From: Rhodanobacter sp.
GTDB taxonomy: Bacteria; Pseudomonadota; Gammaproteobacteria; Xanthomonadales; Rhodanobacteraceae
DNA length: 64,000 bases
NCBI GenBank assembly: GCA_030148505.1
Contig: JASBTI010000009.1
Location: forward strand, 62,001-126,000
Reading direction: 5' to 3'
The translations under genes were made by a program, and so were the position numbers. The notes under the pieces are model-generated. The model was not told the origin of the DNA and did not search any database. It worked only from the letters and a program-made list of their open reading frames with translations. Shown here one piece after another: positions 34,055-43,834 of this stretch. Every line of letters starts with the position of its first letter. Position 1 is the stretch's first letter.

Positions 34055-35548
34055 ATGAGTCTTGCGGTTACCCTCAGTCGTGCCCAGGAAGGCATCTCGG
34101 CGCCACAGGTGATGGTTGAGGTTCATATCTCGGGCGGCCTGCCGTGCACGAATATCGTTGGCCTGCCGGAAGCCGCCGTGCGCGAAGCGCGTGACCGGGT
34201 GCGTGTGGCGATCCAGAACACCGCCTTCGAGTACCCCGGGCGCCGCGTCACCGTGAACCTGGCTCCGGCCGAGCTGCCCAAGGACGGGGGCCGGTTCGAC
34301 TTGCCGATTGCGCTCGGCATCCTCGCGGCCAGCGGCCAGGTGCCGCGCGAAAAACTCGACGATTGCGAATTTCTCGGTGAGTTGGCGCTGAGCGGCGCGC
34401 TGCGTGGCGTGTCAGGGGTGCTGCCGGCGCTGCTGCGGGCGCGAGCGCGTGGTCGTCGGGTGGTAGTGCCCCGCGAGAACGCGGCCGAGGCGGCCTTGGT
34501 AGGTGACATGGATGTGCGCGTAGCCAGCTCGCTGGCCGAAGTGTGCGTCTGGTTGCGCGGCGCCGAGGAACTGTCGATGCCGGTGGGCATCCCCAGCAAC
34601 GGCGGCGCGGACGCGGGACCGGACCTGGCCGACGTACGCGGGCAACTGCAGGCGCGACGGGCGTTGGAGATAACCGCCGTCGGTGGTCATCACCTGTTGC
34701 TGATCGGGCCCCCGGGCACCGGCAAGACCATGCTGGCCGAGCGCCTGCCGGGTATTTTGCCGCCATTGTCCGAGTCCGAAGCGCTGGAGACCTGCGCGGT
34801 GCTTTCGGTGGCGGGGCAGGAGACCGATCTTGCGCAGTGGCGCCGCCGCCCGTTTCGTGCACCGCACCACACCGCGTCCGCCGTGGCGCTGGTCGGCGGC
34901 GGCTCGAGTCCCCGGCCGGGCGAGATTTCGCTGGCCCACAACGGCGTGCTTTTCCTGGACGAGCTGCCGGAGTTCAGTCGCCATGTGCTGGAAGTCCTGC
35001 GCGAGCCGATGGAGTCCGGGCAGATCCTGATTTCACGGGCCGCACGGCAGTCCACGTTTCCCGCCCAGTTTCAACTGGTGGCGGCCATGAATCCGTGTCC
35101 GTGCGGTTATGCGGGCGCGCCGCGCTGCCAGTGCACGCCGGATCAGGTGCAACGCTATCGTGCGCGCATTTCCGGCCCGCTGCTGGACCGTATCGATCTT
35201 TGCGTCGAGGTGCCGCCGGTACCGATGGCCGATCTTGGTGCGACGCGCAGTGTGCGCGATGAGGATTCGGCCACGGTGCGCGCACGGGTGCTCAAGGCGC
35301 GGCGGCAATCCTTGATGCGTGCAGGGCGTCCGAACGCCGAGATCACCACCCGCGAGCTGGAGCGCGACTGCGCGCTGGGGCCGGCCGAACGACGCTGGTT
35401 CGAACAGGCGCTCGAACGGCTAGGACTGTCGGCACGGGCCTATCACCGTATTCTTCGGGTCGCGCGAACGATTGCCGACCTTGATGGTGGCGCGGCCTTG
35501 CTGGATCGCAGCCACCTTGCCGAGGCATTGCAGTATCGCCGGTTCTAG
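34055..35548 (+). CDS. comM: ComM/YifB-family AAA+ ATPase
   Basis: A 497-residue magnesium-chelatase-like hexameric ATPase. The N-terminal Lon-like region has GGLPCTNIVGLPEAAVREARDRVR and LAPAELPKDGGRFDLPIALG; Walker A GPPGTGKT is at 218-225; the Mg-chelatase-type segment includes RPFRAPHHTASAVALVGGG, RPGEISLAHNGVLFLDELPEF (Walker B) and AAMNPCPCG with a zinc-finger-like CPCG...CQC. In Vibrio ComM drives branch migration during natural transformation, so the cell is probably competent or retains this repair helicase. It is monocistronic between ubiK and an antiporter gene. Confidence 0.93.
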   Translation: MSLAVTLSRAQEGISAPQVMVEVHISGGLPCTNIVGLPEAAVREARDRVRVAIQNTAFEYPGRRVTVNLAPAELPKDGGRFDLPIALGILAASGQVPREKLDDCEFLGELALSGALRGVSGVLPALLRARARGRRVVVPRENAAEAALVGDMDVRVASSLAEVCVWLRGAEELSMPVGIPSNGGADAGPDLADVRGQLQARRALEITAVGGHHLLLIGPPGTGKTMLAERLPGILPPLSESEALETCAVLSVAGQETDLAQWRRRPFRAPHHTASAVALVGGGSSPRPGEISLAHNGVLFLDELPEFSRHVLEVLREPMESGQILISRAARQSTFPAQFQLVAAMNPCPCGYAGAPRCQCTPDQVQRYRARISGPLLDRIDLCVEVPPVPMADLGATRSVRDEDSATVRARVLKARRQSLMRAGRPNAEITTRELERDCALGPAERRWFEQALERLGLSARAYHRILRVARTIADLDGGAALLDRSHLAEALQYRRF

Positions 35549-35629
35549 TCGCCGCCGGGCCTCGCCGTCACTGGACGTGTCCGTTGGCGCATGCTCCGAT
35601 AGTGCTTTGAATCTGCGGGAAGCATTGCG

Positions 35630-37435
35630 ATGACGATCGAGCTTGGCCTAATGCTTGCCGGCATGTTGATGATCGGCTTTCTGGCGCAATGGCTGGCCTG
35701 GCGGGTCCGCCTGCCGGCCATCCTGTTTCTGCTGCTGGCAGGCATTCTGCTGGGGCCGGTCACCGGTTTGCTCGATCCCGACCAGATGCTCGGCAAGTTG
35801 CTGTTTCCGATCGTCTCGCTGGCGGTGGCGCTGATTCTGTTCGAGGGCAGCCTGACCTTGCGCTTCCATGAGCTTCCGGGCATCGGCAAGGCGGTGCGCG
35901 GACTGGTCAGTTATGGTGCGATCGGCACGCTGTTGTTGCTGGCGGTGGGGGCCCATTACATTGCTGGATTGACCTGGCAGATCGCACTGCTGTTCGGTGC
36001 CCTGGGTTGCGTCACCGGACCGACGGTGATTGCGCCGATGCTGCGCACGCTGCGGCCCAATCAGCGTATCGCCAACACCTTGCGCTGGGAGGGCATTGTG
36101 ATCGACCCGCTCGGCGCGTTGTTCGCGGTGCTGATCTACGAGGCGATCGTGTCGCGTCAGGAAGGCCATACGATCGGCATCTTCGTGGCCACCATCGTCA
36201 TCGGCGCGGTGATCGGCGCGCTGGCCGCGGCGCTGGCGGCGTTCCTGTTGCGGCGGCAGATGATTCCCGAGTACCTGCAGAACTACGCCGTGCTGGCGAC
36301 CGTGCTGCTGGCTTTCAGCATTTCCAACACGTTGACCCACGAATCCGGGCTGCTGGCGGTGACCATCATGGGTATCGCGCTGGGCAATGTGCGCGGCATC
36401 CATATCGACGACATCCTGGACTTCAAGGAAAACCTCACCACGGTGCTGGTGTCCTTGCTGTTCATTCTGCTGGCGGCCCGGCTGCAGTGGCCGTTGCCGC
36501 CCGGCATGTTGTTCGCGGGCATTGCCTTGTTCGTGATTGCCCAGGTGCTGGTACGACCGCTCACGGTGGCGCTTTCCAGCATCGGCAGCGGGTTGAACTG
36601 GCGCGAGCGGGCGCTGATCGGTTGGGTGGCCCCGCGCGGCATCGTGGCGGCGTCGGTATCCGCCTTGTTCGCCTTGCGTCTGGACGCGATCGGGGTGGCC
36701 GGCGCCGATGCGCTGGTGCCGCTGGTATTCATCCTGATCATCGGCACCGTGGTGCTGCAAAGTGCCACCGCGCGCCCGCTGGCTTTATGGTTGAAGGTGG
36801 CCGAGCCGGAACCCCGTGGCGTGCTGATTTTCGGTTCCGACGAGGTGGCCAGGGTGCTTGGCAAGGCCTTGTCGGAGGCGGGTTTTCGCGTGGTGCTCGC
36901 CGATGACGAATGGGAGGGCATTCGCCGTGCCCGCATGGATGGCCTCAGCACCTTCTTCGGCAACCCTTCGTCGCCCCACGCGGAACGTTATCTCGACTTG
37001 ACCGGGATCGGTCGGCTGTTGGCCTTGTCCACCCATCGCGAACGCAATTCACTGGCCTGCGTGCACTACCGTCAGGAGTTCGGTCGCGACAAGGTCTATC
37101 GCTTGCGCAACCTGACCCAGCAGGAAAATACCGATCGCGCCGCCCTGGCGGGCAACCTGCTGGCGCCCCCCTTGTTCGACGAGGCGATGACGCACGGTCG
37201 GATGAGTGAAATGCTCGACCACGGCTGGCGGGTCAAGTCCACCAAGCTCAGCGCCACCTTCGACTGGTCGCATTTCGTCGAAAAGTACGGGTCCAGCAGC
37301 GTCTTGCTGTTCGGTGTCGAGGACAAGGGCCAGTTGCGGATTGCCTCGGTCAAGCGTGCGCTGGAGCCGAAGCCGGGCTGGCTGGTGATCGCGCTAGTGC
37401 CACCGACCGACGCCTCGCAGCCGGTCGGACCGTAG
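35630..37435 (+). CDS. CPA1-type Na+(K+)/H+ antiporter with TrkA-N domain
   Basis: A 601-residue protein. About 12 membrane helices span residues 1-390, with the ion-binding Asp region WEGIVIDPLGALFAVLIYE characteristic of NhaP-type (CPA1) exchangers and LLFILLAARLQ, WVAPRGIVAASVSALFALRL further on. Residues ~400-510 form a Rossmann TrkA-N-like nucleotide domain (GVLIFGSDEVARVLGKALSE), so activity is probably gated by NAD(H) or another nucleotide. It would handle alkaline or salt stress in the inner membrane. It lies 124 bp before the borosin methyltransferase gene on the same strand. Confidence 0.92.
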   Translation: MTIELGLMLAGMLMIGFLAQWLAWRVRLPAILFLLLAGILLGPVTGLLDPDQMLGKLLFPIVSLAVALILFEGSLTLRFHELPGIGKAVRGLVSYGAIGTLLLLAVGAHYIAGLTWQIALLFGALGCVTGPTVIAPMLRTLRPNQRIANTLRWEGIVIDPLGALFAVLIYEAIVSRQEGHTIGIFVATIVIGAVIGALAAALAAFLLRRQMIPEYLQNYAVLATVLLAFSISNTLTHESGLLAVTIMGIALGNVRGIHIDDILDFKENLTTVLVSLLFILLAARLQWPLPPGMLFAGIALFVIAQVLVRPLTVALSSIGSGLNWRERALIGWVAPRGIVAASVSALFALRLDAIGVAGADALVPLVFILIIGTVVLQSATARPLALWLKVAEPEPRGVLIFGSDEVARVLGKALSEAGFRVVLADDEWEGIRRARMDGLSTFFGNPSSPHAERYLDLTGIGRLLALSTHRERNSLACVHYRQEFGRDKVYRLRNLTQQENTDRAALAGNLLAPPLFDEAMTHGRMSEMLDHGWRVKSTKLSATFDWSHFVEKYGSSSVLLFGVEDKGQLRIASVKRALEPKPGWLVIALVPPTDASQPVGP

Positions 37436-37559
37436 GCCGATTCCGCCTCGATCACCCAGGCATCTGGCGTGCGACACCACCCCAGATGCGAGCGAACATG
37501 GCGTCATCGGCACGTCTTGATACAGTTGTGGTCAGATCATCAACCGTTGACATGCCCTT

Positions 37560-38402
37560 ATGAGCAGCGCTCTTCCACTTTCGCCAGCCACTGAACCACG
37601 CGGCAGCATCGCCTGTGTCGGTCTGGGCATGACCCTGGGCTCGCATCTCAGCCCGCTGGCGCGCAGTCATATCGAGCAGGCCGACGTGGTGTTCGCCGCA
37701 CTCTCCGACGGCATCGTCGAGATGTGGCTGGAAAGCATGCATCCGGATGTACGTAGCCTGCAGCCGTACTACGGCAAGGGCGACAAGTCACGAATGATCA
37801 CCTACCGCGAATGGGTCGAGGTGATGATGGCCGAGGTGCGTGCGGGCAGGAAGGTCTGCGCGGTGTTCTACGGCCACCCCGGCATCTTTGCCTGGTCACC
37901 GCACGAAGTGATCAAGGTGGCGCGGGCCGAAGGTTTTCAGGCGCATATGGAGCCGGGTATCTCCGCCGAGGATTGCCTGTATGCCGACCTCGGTATCGAC
38001 CCCGGACGCTACGGCTGCCAGCACTACGAAGCGAGCCAGCTGCTGTTTTGCCAGACCCCTATCAATCCCGGTGCCTATCTGGTGCTGTGGCAGGTGGGTC
38101 TGGTGGGCGACCGTTCGTTGAAACGCTTTGCCACCGGCCCCGAGTACCGGCAGGTGCTGGTCGACGTACTTGCACAAGACTACCCGCTGGATCACGAGGT
38201 GATCATCTATCGTGGTGCCACCTTGCCGATTCAGCAGCCGCGCATCCGTCGCGTCGCCCTGCGCGATCTGGCTGCGACCGACGTGACCGCCGAGGAAACC
38301 GTAATCCTGCCGCCCGCTTCGGCGTTGCGCCCCAATAAAGCGGCGCGGGCGCGTTTGGCGGTGTTGGATCGGGCTCAGGCGGCGCAGGGCCAGACGAGCT
38401 AA
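37560..38402 (+). CDS. SonM-like borosin alpha-N-methyltransferase (split type)
   Basis: A 280-residue SAM-dependent methyltransferase of tetrapyrrole-methylase fold, but without cobalamin- or sirohaem-pathway neighbours. The N-terminal GSIACVGLGMTLGSHLS is the first strand and loop; YGHPGIFA (104-111) and MEPGISAEDCLYADLGIDPG (130-149) are, as I recall, near-identical in layout to SonM of Shewanella, which N-methylates the backbone of a separate precursor peptide. Tyr70/71, Arg78 and Tyr82 (YYGKGDKSRMITY) match the catalytic Tyr-Arg-Tyr set described for the OphMA/SonM group. A short peptide gene follows 173 bp downstream. A generic tetrapyrrole methylase annotation is the alternative but fits the context poorly. 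Confidence 0.82.
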   Translation: MSSALPLSPATEPRGSIACVGLGMTLGSHLSPLARSHIEQADVVFAALSDGIVEMWLESMHPDVRSLQPYYGKGDKSRMITYREWVEVMMAEVRAGRKVCAVFYGHPGIFAWSPHEVIKVARAEGFQAHMEPGISAEDCLYADLGIDPGRYGCQHYEASQLLFCQTPINPGAYLVLWQVGLVGDRSLKRFATGPEYRQVLVDVLAQDYPLDHEVIIYRGATLPIQQPRIRRVALRDLAATDVTAEETVILPPASALRPNKAARARLAVLDRAQAAQGQTS

Positions 38403-38575
38403 AGTACGCTACTGCCCGTGAAGGGTGCGTGATAGGCTCGGTGCCGGCGTCAGGGGAAGTGTCGAGAGGCCGAGCATCGGAGTTCGCTCCATCGCGAGGA
38501 GAGTCCCTCGCATGGGATGATCTCACCACTCTTGGCGGGACAGGTAATTCATCCACCACGAAACAGGGGAAAATC

Positions 38576-38854
38576 ATGACGAATACGATCGAGCTTCTGG
38601 AAGCTATCGGGCGGGATGCCTCATTGCGTCACGCCTCTGGAGAGGATTTGTCGCGGGCCTTGAGCGGGCTGAAGGCGACCGAGGCACTCAAACTTGCGGC
38701 TATCGCAGGCGACGACCGCTACCTGGCGCAGGAGCTGGGCGACAGGGACGTTAAGACGACTAATAACGTGAACAATAACGTCGGTGGTGGTAACGATTTC
38801 GACGATGATGATAGCGATGGCAAGGACGACGAAGATATGGGCAAGTCTGAATAG
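38576..38854 (+). CDS. Candidate split-borosin precursor peptide
   Basis: A 92-residue peptide. The ATG at 38576 has AGGGGA six bases upstream; the reading frame extends further back but without a start site. Residues ~4-56 (TIELLEAIGRDASLR, DLSRALSGLKATEALKLAAI, DDRYLAQELG) are a compact helical leader of the size of the borosin-binding domain of SonA. Residues 57-92 are a low-complexity tail: DVKTTNNVNNNVGGGNDF, an Asp run and a GK/SE end. The tail has no secretion signal and looks like a core/follower region; Val and Asn residues at 59-69 are candidate N-methylation sites by position only. I infer precursor function from adjacency to the SonM-like enzyme. Confidence 0.72.
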   Translation: MTNTIELLEAIGRDASLRHASGEDLSRALSGLKATEALKLAAIAGDDRYLAQELGDRDVKTTNNVNNNVGGGNDFDDDDSDGKDDEDMGKSE

Positions 38855-38892
38855 ATTGCCGGTGCGCTAAACGATAATCTCTTGGCAATTAC

Positions 38893-40707
38893 ATGCAACG
38901 TGCCACGCAAGGTTGCATTGCAAGAGGCGTCCTCCTCATGGGGGCGCTTCTTGGCCTTGCCATTAGCACCGCCCGAGCAGCTATCTCGGACGCGACCAGC
39001 CCGGCAGCCTTGTTTGCGCAGGCTGAAAAATTCCATTGGACGGACCAGCCACGCTTCGTTGGCGTGCTGAATCAGCTTCATCAAAGAGAGAGCCAGCTTT
39101 CTCCGGCGCAACGATGGCACCTGCGATACCTGGATGCCTGCCAGGCGAGCCTCCAGGGAAGCGTTGCCAAGGATGCCCCGATCCTGCAAGACATCATCGA
39201 GCATTCGGGCGACCCGGTATTGGTGACGCGGGCAACAGCCAAACTGATCACCAGCCTGGCGATTAGCCATCAATATGAAGAGGCCTTCAAGTTGGCCAAT
39301 ACGTTGATGATTGGTTTGCCCCAGGTAACCGACGTTAGTGCACGTGCCCAGGCTTTGCGTTCGATTATCCAGATGCTCAGATTGGCCGGAGATCCCGGTC
39401 AAGCCTTGAAGTACGCCCGGCAGTTGGACCCTGATCGGGTGCCTAGTGAAGACCGGTGCGCGACTTATTCATACAAGGTGAATGCAATCTCCGGTGCTGT
39501 CACGCTTTCCTCTGCAGATCCCGAGCTGCTTCGAGCAATAGCTATTTGTCTCGCCGACAAGCAAGCGATCTTCGCCAACACGCTTCGCCTGGATAGGGCC
39601 GATTTATTGCTGCAGGAAGGTCATCCGGAGCAGAGCATCGCCTTACTGAAAAAAATTGAGCCCAGTGTCCGCCAGTCTCAATTCAAGCCTCATCTCACCG
39701 CGCTGTACTATTACCTGGCCCAGGCTTATTTGAGCCAGGGTCATGCTGCCAAAGCAAAAAAGTGGGCGCTGGCCGTGGTCACAGCAAGTGATCCCAAGAA
39801 TTTCACCTGGCCCCTGCAGACAGCGTACAACGTGCTTTACAAGGTCGAGAAGAAGGCCGGTCACCCCGTCGCTGCGCTGAGCTACTACCAGAAATATGTG
39901 GCCCAGGAGAAGGCCGCGATGGACGACACCAAGACGCGCGCGCTGGCCTACCAGATGGTCAGGCAGCAGGTTCTGGACAAGAAGTTGAAGCTGGAGGCGC
40001 TGGACAAGAAGAACAGGATTCTCGAGCTGCGTCAGGAGTTGGCCGGCAAGGCGCAGGAAACCAGCCGGCTGCATATCCTGCTGCTGGCGCTGGTGATCGT
40101 CGTGATCGGCCTGTGGACGTTCCGTCTCAAGCACTCCCAGCTGCGCTTCCGGAAGCTGGCGCGTCATGACGGCTTGACCGGGGTTTTCAATCGCCAGCAC
40201 TTCTTGCACGAAGCCGGGCGAGTACTGCAGCGCCTGCATCAGGCCGATGCGGGTGCCTGCCTGGTCGCGCTGGACCTGGATCACTTCAAGCGGATCAATG
40301 ATACCTACGGCCACGCAGCGGGGGACGAAGCGTTGCGCCGCGTGGTGGAAATCTGTAGCCGGGAACTACGTGGTTCGGATTTGTTCGGGCGCCTGGGTGG
40401 CGAAGAGTTCGGCATCCTGATGCCGGCGTGTACCTGCGAACAAGGCATCGAGATTGCCACCCGGGTCCGCCGCGGCCTCTCCGCCGCCCCGCTGAAGCTC
40501 AATCCGGAGACCACGGTGGTGGTTTCCGCCAGCTTGGGCCTGGCGCACAGTACCGCCTCCGGCTATGCGTTCCATCAACTTTTCACCGACGCCGATGCCG
40601 CGCTGTATCGCGCCAAGCACGGCGGCCGCAACCGCCTGGTGGTGGATGCCGGTGCCGGCGAGCCGGTCGTGGCGAATGCCGATACGCCGGACACCGCCAA
40701 CGCCTGA
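38893..40707 (+). CDS. TPR-containing membrane diguanylate cyclase (GGDEF)
   Basis: A 604-residue protein with an N-terminal signal sequence (GVLLMGALLGLAISTARAA), a ~370-residue periplasmic region of TPR-like helical repeats, a coiled segment (KLKLEALDKKNRILELRQEL), one membrane helix at about 397-414 and a cytosolic GGDEF domain. The active site reads GGEEF (502-506), a functional variant, and an inhibitory I-site RGSD lies five residues before it, so c-di-GMP synthesis with product inhibition is expected. The gene starts 38 bp after the candidate precursor with no terminator between, so the two are probably co-transcribed. A periplasmic ligand-sensing role is inferred from topology. Confidence 0.9.
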   Translation: MQRATQGCIARGVLLMGALLGLAISTARAAISDATSPAALFAQAEKFHWTDQPRFVGVLNQLHQRESQLSPAQRWHLRYLDACQASLQGSVAKDAPILQDIIEHSGDPVLVTRATAKLITSLAISHQYEEAFKLANTLMIGLPQVTDVSARAQALRSIIQMLRLAGDPGQALKYARQLDPDRVPSEDRCATYSYKVNAISGAVTLSSADPELLRAIAICLADKQAIFANTLRLDRADLLLQEGHPEQSIALLKKIEPSVRQSQFKPHLTALYYYLAQAYLSQGHAAKAKKWALAVVTASDPKNFTWPLQTAYNVLYKVEKKAGHPVAALSYYQKYVAQEKAAMDDTKTRALAYQMVRQQVLDKKLKLEALDKKNRILELRQELAGKAQETSRLHILLLALVIVVIGLWTFRLKHSQLRFRKLARHDGLTGVFNRQHFLHEAGRVLQRLHQADAGACLVALDLDHFKRINDTYGHAAGDEALRRVVEICSRELRGSDLFGRLGGEEFGILMPACTCEQGIEIATRVRRGLSAAPLKLNPETTVVVSASLGLAHSTASGYAFHQLFTDADAALYRAKHGGRNRLVVDAGAGEPVVANADTPDTANA

Positions 40708-40760
40708 CGCTTCGTCGAGCGTCCCCGGGCGGAAGCCCGGATGCTGCCGTAATGAGGTAC

Positions 40761-40795
40761 GCGAAGCTCTTCGCGGTTAAGCCGAAGAGCTTCGC
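40761..40795. terminator. Hairpin between convergent GGDEF and aceA genes
   Basis: A perfect 13-bp stem GCGAAGCTCTTCG / CGAAGAGCTTCGC with a 9-nt loop fills most of the gap between two convergent stop codons. No T-tract follows on either strand. A smaller GC-rich hairpin (CCGGGCggaaGCCCGG) lies just before it at about 40724-40739. Confidence 0.6.
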
Positions 40796-40825
40796 GCACC
40801 TGATACTGGCGCGCGCACCGTGTGG

Positions 40826-42127
40826 TTACGCTGCCGAGGCCTTCTTCGAGGCGAACTGTGCCTCCTCGGTCGAGCCGCTCAGCGCGGTAGTCGATGACTG
40901 CCCCTGCTGGATCGCCTGGGTGACCGCATCGAAATATCCGGTGCCGACCTCCCGCTGGTGCTTGACGGCGGTAAAGCCGCGATCGGCGGAGGCGAACTCC
41001 TGCTCCTGCAACTCGACGAAGGCGCTCATCTGCCGACGCGCGTAACCGTGGGCCAGGTCGAACATGCCGTAGTTGAGGCTGTGGAAACCGGCCAGCGTGA
41101 TGAACTGGAACTTGTAACCCATCGCGCCCAGTTCGGTCTGGAATTTGGCGATGGTGGCATCGTCCAGGTTCTTCTTCCAGTTGAAGCTGGGCGAGCAGTT
41201 GTAGGCCAGCAGCTTGCCCGGGAATTTCGCATGGATGGCCTCGGCGAAGCGACGCGCGTCATCGAGATTCGGCTTGCTGGTCTCGCACCAGAGCAAGTCG
41301 GCGTACGGCGCATAGGCAAGGCCGCGACTGATCGCCTGATCGAGGCCCGGCTTTACGCGGTAGAAACCTTCGACCGTGCGCTCCCCGGTGATGAAGGCCT
41401 GGTCATTGGCGTCGATGTCCGACGTCAGCAAGTCGGCGGCATCGGCGTCGGTGCGCGCCACCAGCAGGGTGGGCACGCCGGCGACGTCGGCGGCCAGCCG
41501 TGCGGCGTTGAGCTTGTCCACCGCCTCGCGGGTCGGCACCAGCACCTTGCCGCCCATGTGGCCGCACTTCTTCACCGAGGCCAGCTGATCCTCGAAATGC
41601 ACGCCGGCAGCACCGGCCTCGATCATCGCCTTCATCAACTCGAACGCATTCAGCACACCGCCGAAGCCGGCTTCGGCATCGGCTACGATCGGCACCATCC
41701 AGTCGGTGCTGTCGTCCCCTTCGGCATGGTGCAACTGATCGGCGCGCAGCAGGGTATTGTTGATGCGCTTGACGACCAGCGGCACCGAGTTGGCCGGATA
41801 CAATGACTGGTCCGGGTACATCTCACCGGCGACGTTGGCATCGGCCGCGACCTGCCAGCCGCTGAGATAGACCGCCTTGAGGCCGGCCTTGACCTGCTGC
41901 ATCGCCTGGTTGCCGGTCAATGCGCCCAGCGCGTTGACAAAGTCCTCGCTGTGCAGCGACTTCCACAGTCGCTCGGCCCCGCGTTTGGCCAGCGTATGCT
42001 CGATGCCGACCGTGCCGCGCAGGCGGATCACGTCGTCGGCCGAGTAATTGCGCTGGATGCCGGCCCAGCGGGGATTGTTCTTCCAGTCCAGGGTGATCTG
42101 TTCGGCGGTGGGCAGGTTGGTCTTCAT
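40826..42127 (-). CDS. aceA: Isocitrate lyase
   Basis: A 433-residue enzyme that splits isocitrate into glyoxylate and succinate in the glyoxylate shunt. [14 protein letters not shown] contains the catalytic Cys loop; [15 protein letters not shown] binds Mg2+; [13 protein letters not shown] is the substrate loop. GGAG precedes the ATG. It is the second gene of an aceB-aceA operon with a 76-bp gap. This allows growth on acetate and fatty acids, fitting a thioesterase and lipid enzymes elsewhere in the window. Confidence 0.97.
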   Translation of the reverse strand: MKTNLPTAEQITLDWKNNPRWAGIQRNYSADDVIRLRGTVGIEHTLAKRGAERLWKSLHSEDFVNALGALTGNQAMQQVKAGLKAVYLSGWQVAADANVAGEMYPDQSLYPANSVPLVVKRINNTLLRADQLHHAEGDDSTDWMVPIVADAEAGFGGVLNAFELMKAMIEAGAAGVHFEDQLASVKKCGHMGGKVLVPTREAVDKLNAARLAADVAGVPTLLVARTDADAADLLTSDIDANDQAFITGERTVEGFYRVKPGLDQAISRGLAYAPYADLLWCETSKPNLDDARRFAEAIHAKFPGKLLAYNCSPSFNWKKNLDDATIAKFQTELGAMGYKFQFITLAGFHSLNYGMFDLAHGYARRQMSAFVELQEQEFASADRGFTAVKHQREVGTGYFDAVTQAIQQGQSSTTALSGSTEEAQFASKKASAA

Positions 42128-42203
42128 GATGGGGCTCCGTAAAGGGCGTTGCTGCGAGGGCTGCCCCCGCGATGCGCAGGGGTGCGCTGCGGCGAGAGAT
42201 CGG

Positions 42204-43796
42204 TCAGGCGAGTTTTTCGTAGGCGGGCAAGGTGAGGAAGTCGGCCAATTGCTCGGCGTGGGTCAATGCACTCAGCAAGGCTGCGGCTTCGTCGACGCGG
42301 CGCGCCCCCGGCAGCGTGCTTTCGCGCAGCCGATGGGCGTGCGCGGCAAGCGCCTGGTCGAACAAGGCGAAATCGATCGCGGCATGATCGGGAAATTCGA
42401 GCGCGCCGTGATGCAGCCATTGCCACAACTGCGCGCGGGCGATTTCGGCGGTGGCGGCGTCTTCCATAAGGTGGTGGATCGGTACGCAGCCGAGCCCTTC
42501 CAGCCAGGCCGCGGTATAGCGCAGGCACACCTCGACGTTGTTGTCGAAGCCGGCACGACTGATCGAGCCGGCGCAGGGCGCGAGCAGTTGCTCGCGTGTG
42601 ACGGCGACATCGTCGCGCATCACATCCAGCTGGTTCGCCGCCGGCATATGCTGATCGAAAATGGACTGGGCCACCGCCACCAAGGCGGGGTGAGCCACCC
42701 AGGTGCCGTCGTGGCCGGCCTGTACTTCGCGCAGCTTGTCGGCGCGTACCTTGTTCATCGCCGCTTCGTTGGCGTCGTCGTCGCCCTTGATCGGAATCTG
42801 TGCAGCCATGCCGCCCATGGCAAAGGCGCGGCGGCGGTGACAGGTCTGGATCAGCAGTTCCGAATAGCTTTTCAGGAACGGTACCGTCATGGCGACCTGG
42901 CCGCGCTCCGGCAGCAATCGATCACGGTGCCCGCGCAAGGTTTTCAGGTACGAGAAGATGTAGTCCCAGCGGCCGCAATTGAGACCGACCGCACGGCGAC
43001 GCAGCGCATGCAGGATCTCGTGCATCTGGAACACCGCCGGCAGCGTCTCGATCAGCACGGTGGCCTTCATGCAGCCCACGGGCAGGTCCAGCTCGCCTTC
43101 AGCCAGCGCCATCACCTCATCCCACAGCGCTGCCTCTTCCATCGCCTCCAGCTTGGGCAGGTAGAAGAACGGGCCGCGGCCTTGCTGGTGCAGGCTGCGG
43201 GCGTTGTGAAACACGAACAGCCCGAAATCGACCAGGGCGCCGGCCATCGGCTCGCCGTCGACGGTCAGATGCCGCTCCGGCAAATGCCAACCGCGGGGCC
43301 GTATCACCAGCACCGCCGGGTGGTCGCCGACGCGATACTGCTTGCCTTCCGGTGAGTGGAATTCGATCGTGCCATTGACGGCATCGCACAGATTGAGCTG
43401 GCCGTCCAGTTGATTGCTGAAGCTCGGGGCCGAGGAGTCCTCGAAATCCGCCATGAACACCTTGGCGCCGGAATTGAGCGCGTTGATGATCATCTTGCGC
43501 TCGACCGGTCCGGTGATTTCCACACGCCGGTCCTGCAACGCGGCTGGAATCGCCGCGACGGTCCACGCCGAGGCACGAATCGCCTGGGTATCGTTGCGGA
43601 AATCCGGTAGCGCGCCCGCATCGTAAGCCGCCTGACGTTCGCGTCGGGCCTGCAGCAGTTGTTGCCGGGTGGTGTCGAAGCGCCGGTGCAGTCGGGCTAG
43701 GAAGGCCATCGCCGGCGGCGTCAGGATGTCCTCGTAACCGCGGTATTCGGCGCGAATCTCGGCGGTGGCTTCGAATTGCTCACTGGGTACGGCCAT
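42204..43796 (-). CDS. aceB: Malate synthase A
   Basis: A 530-residue enzyme that condenses glyoxylate with acetyl-Co[33 protein letters not shown] (catalytic Asp/Glu and Mg site region), [39 protein letters not shown] and WDYIFSYLK are typical of the short A isoform (the G isoform is ~720). The final block [24 protein letters not shown] is also family-typical. A GGAG ribosome binding site is eight bases before the ATG. It is the first gene of the operon, divergent from the LysR regulator. Confidence 0.97.
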   Translation of the reverse strand: MAVPSEQFEATAEIRAEYRGYEDILTPPAMAFLARLHRRFDTTRQQLLQARRERQAAYDAGALPDFRNDTQAIRASAWTVAAIPAALQDRRVEITGPVERKMIINALNSGAKVFMADFEDSSAPSFSNQLDGQLNLCDAVNGTIEFHSPEGKQYRVGDHPAVLVIRPRGWHLPERHLTVDGEPMAGALVDFGLFVFHNARSLHQQGRGPFFYLPKLEAMEEAALWDEVMALAEGELDLPVGCMKATVLIETLPAVFQMHEILHALRRRAVGLNCGRWDYIFSYLKTLRGHRDRLLPERGQVAMTVPFLKSYSELLIQTCHRRRAFAMGGMAAQIPIKGDDDANEAAMNKVRADKLREVQAGHDGTWVAHPALVAVAQSIFDQHMPAANQLDVMRDDVAVTREQLLAPCAGSISRAGFDNNVEVCLRYTAAWLEGLGCVPIHHLMEDAATAEIARAQLWQWLHHGALEFPDHAAIDFALFDQALAAHAHRLRESTLPGARRVDEAAALLSALTHAEQLADFLTLPAYEKLA

Positions 43797-43834
43797 GACA
43801 TCAGCTCCGGTCTCGTCAGGCCATCGAAGCTAGG

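Noticed and set aside
37560-38402. Cobalamin-pathway methyltransferase reading of the tetrapyrrole-methylase-fold gene
   Set aside because: No cob/cbi or sirohaem genes nearby, and the sequence blocks follow SonM rather than CobA or CbiF; a precursor-like peptide follows.
40761-40795. REP/transposon end at the GGDEF-aceA junction
   Set aside because: Perfect hairpin but between convergent stops and without homology to the dispersed repeat seen elsewhere; a 3'-end hairpin is simpler.
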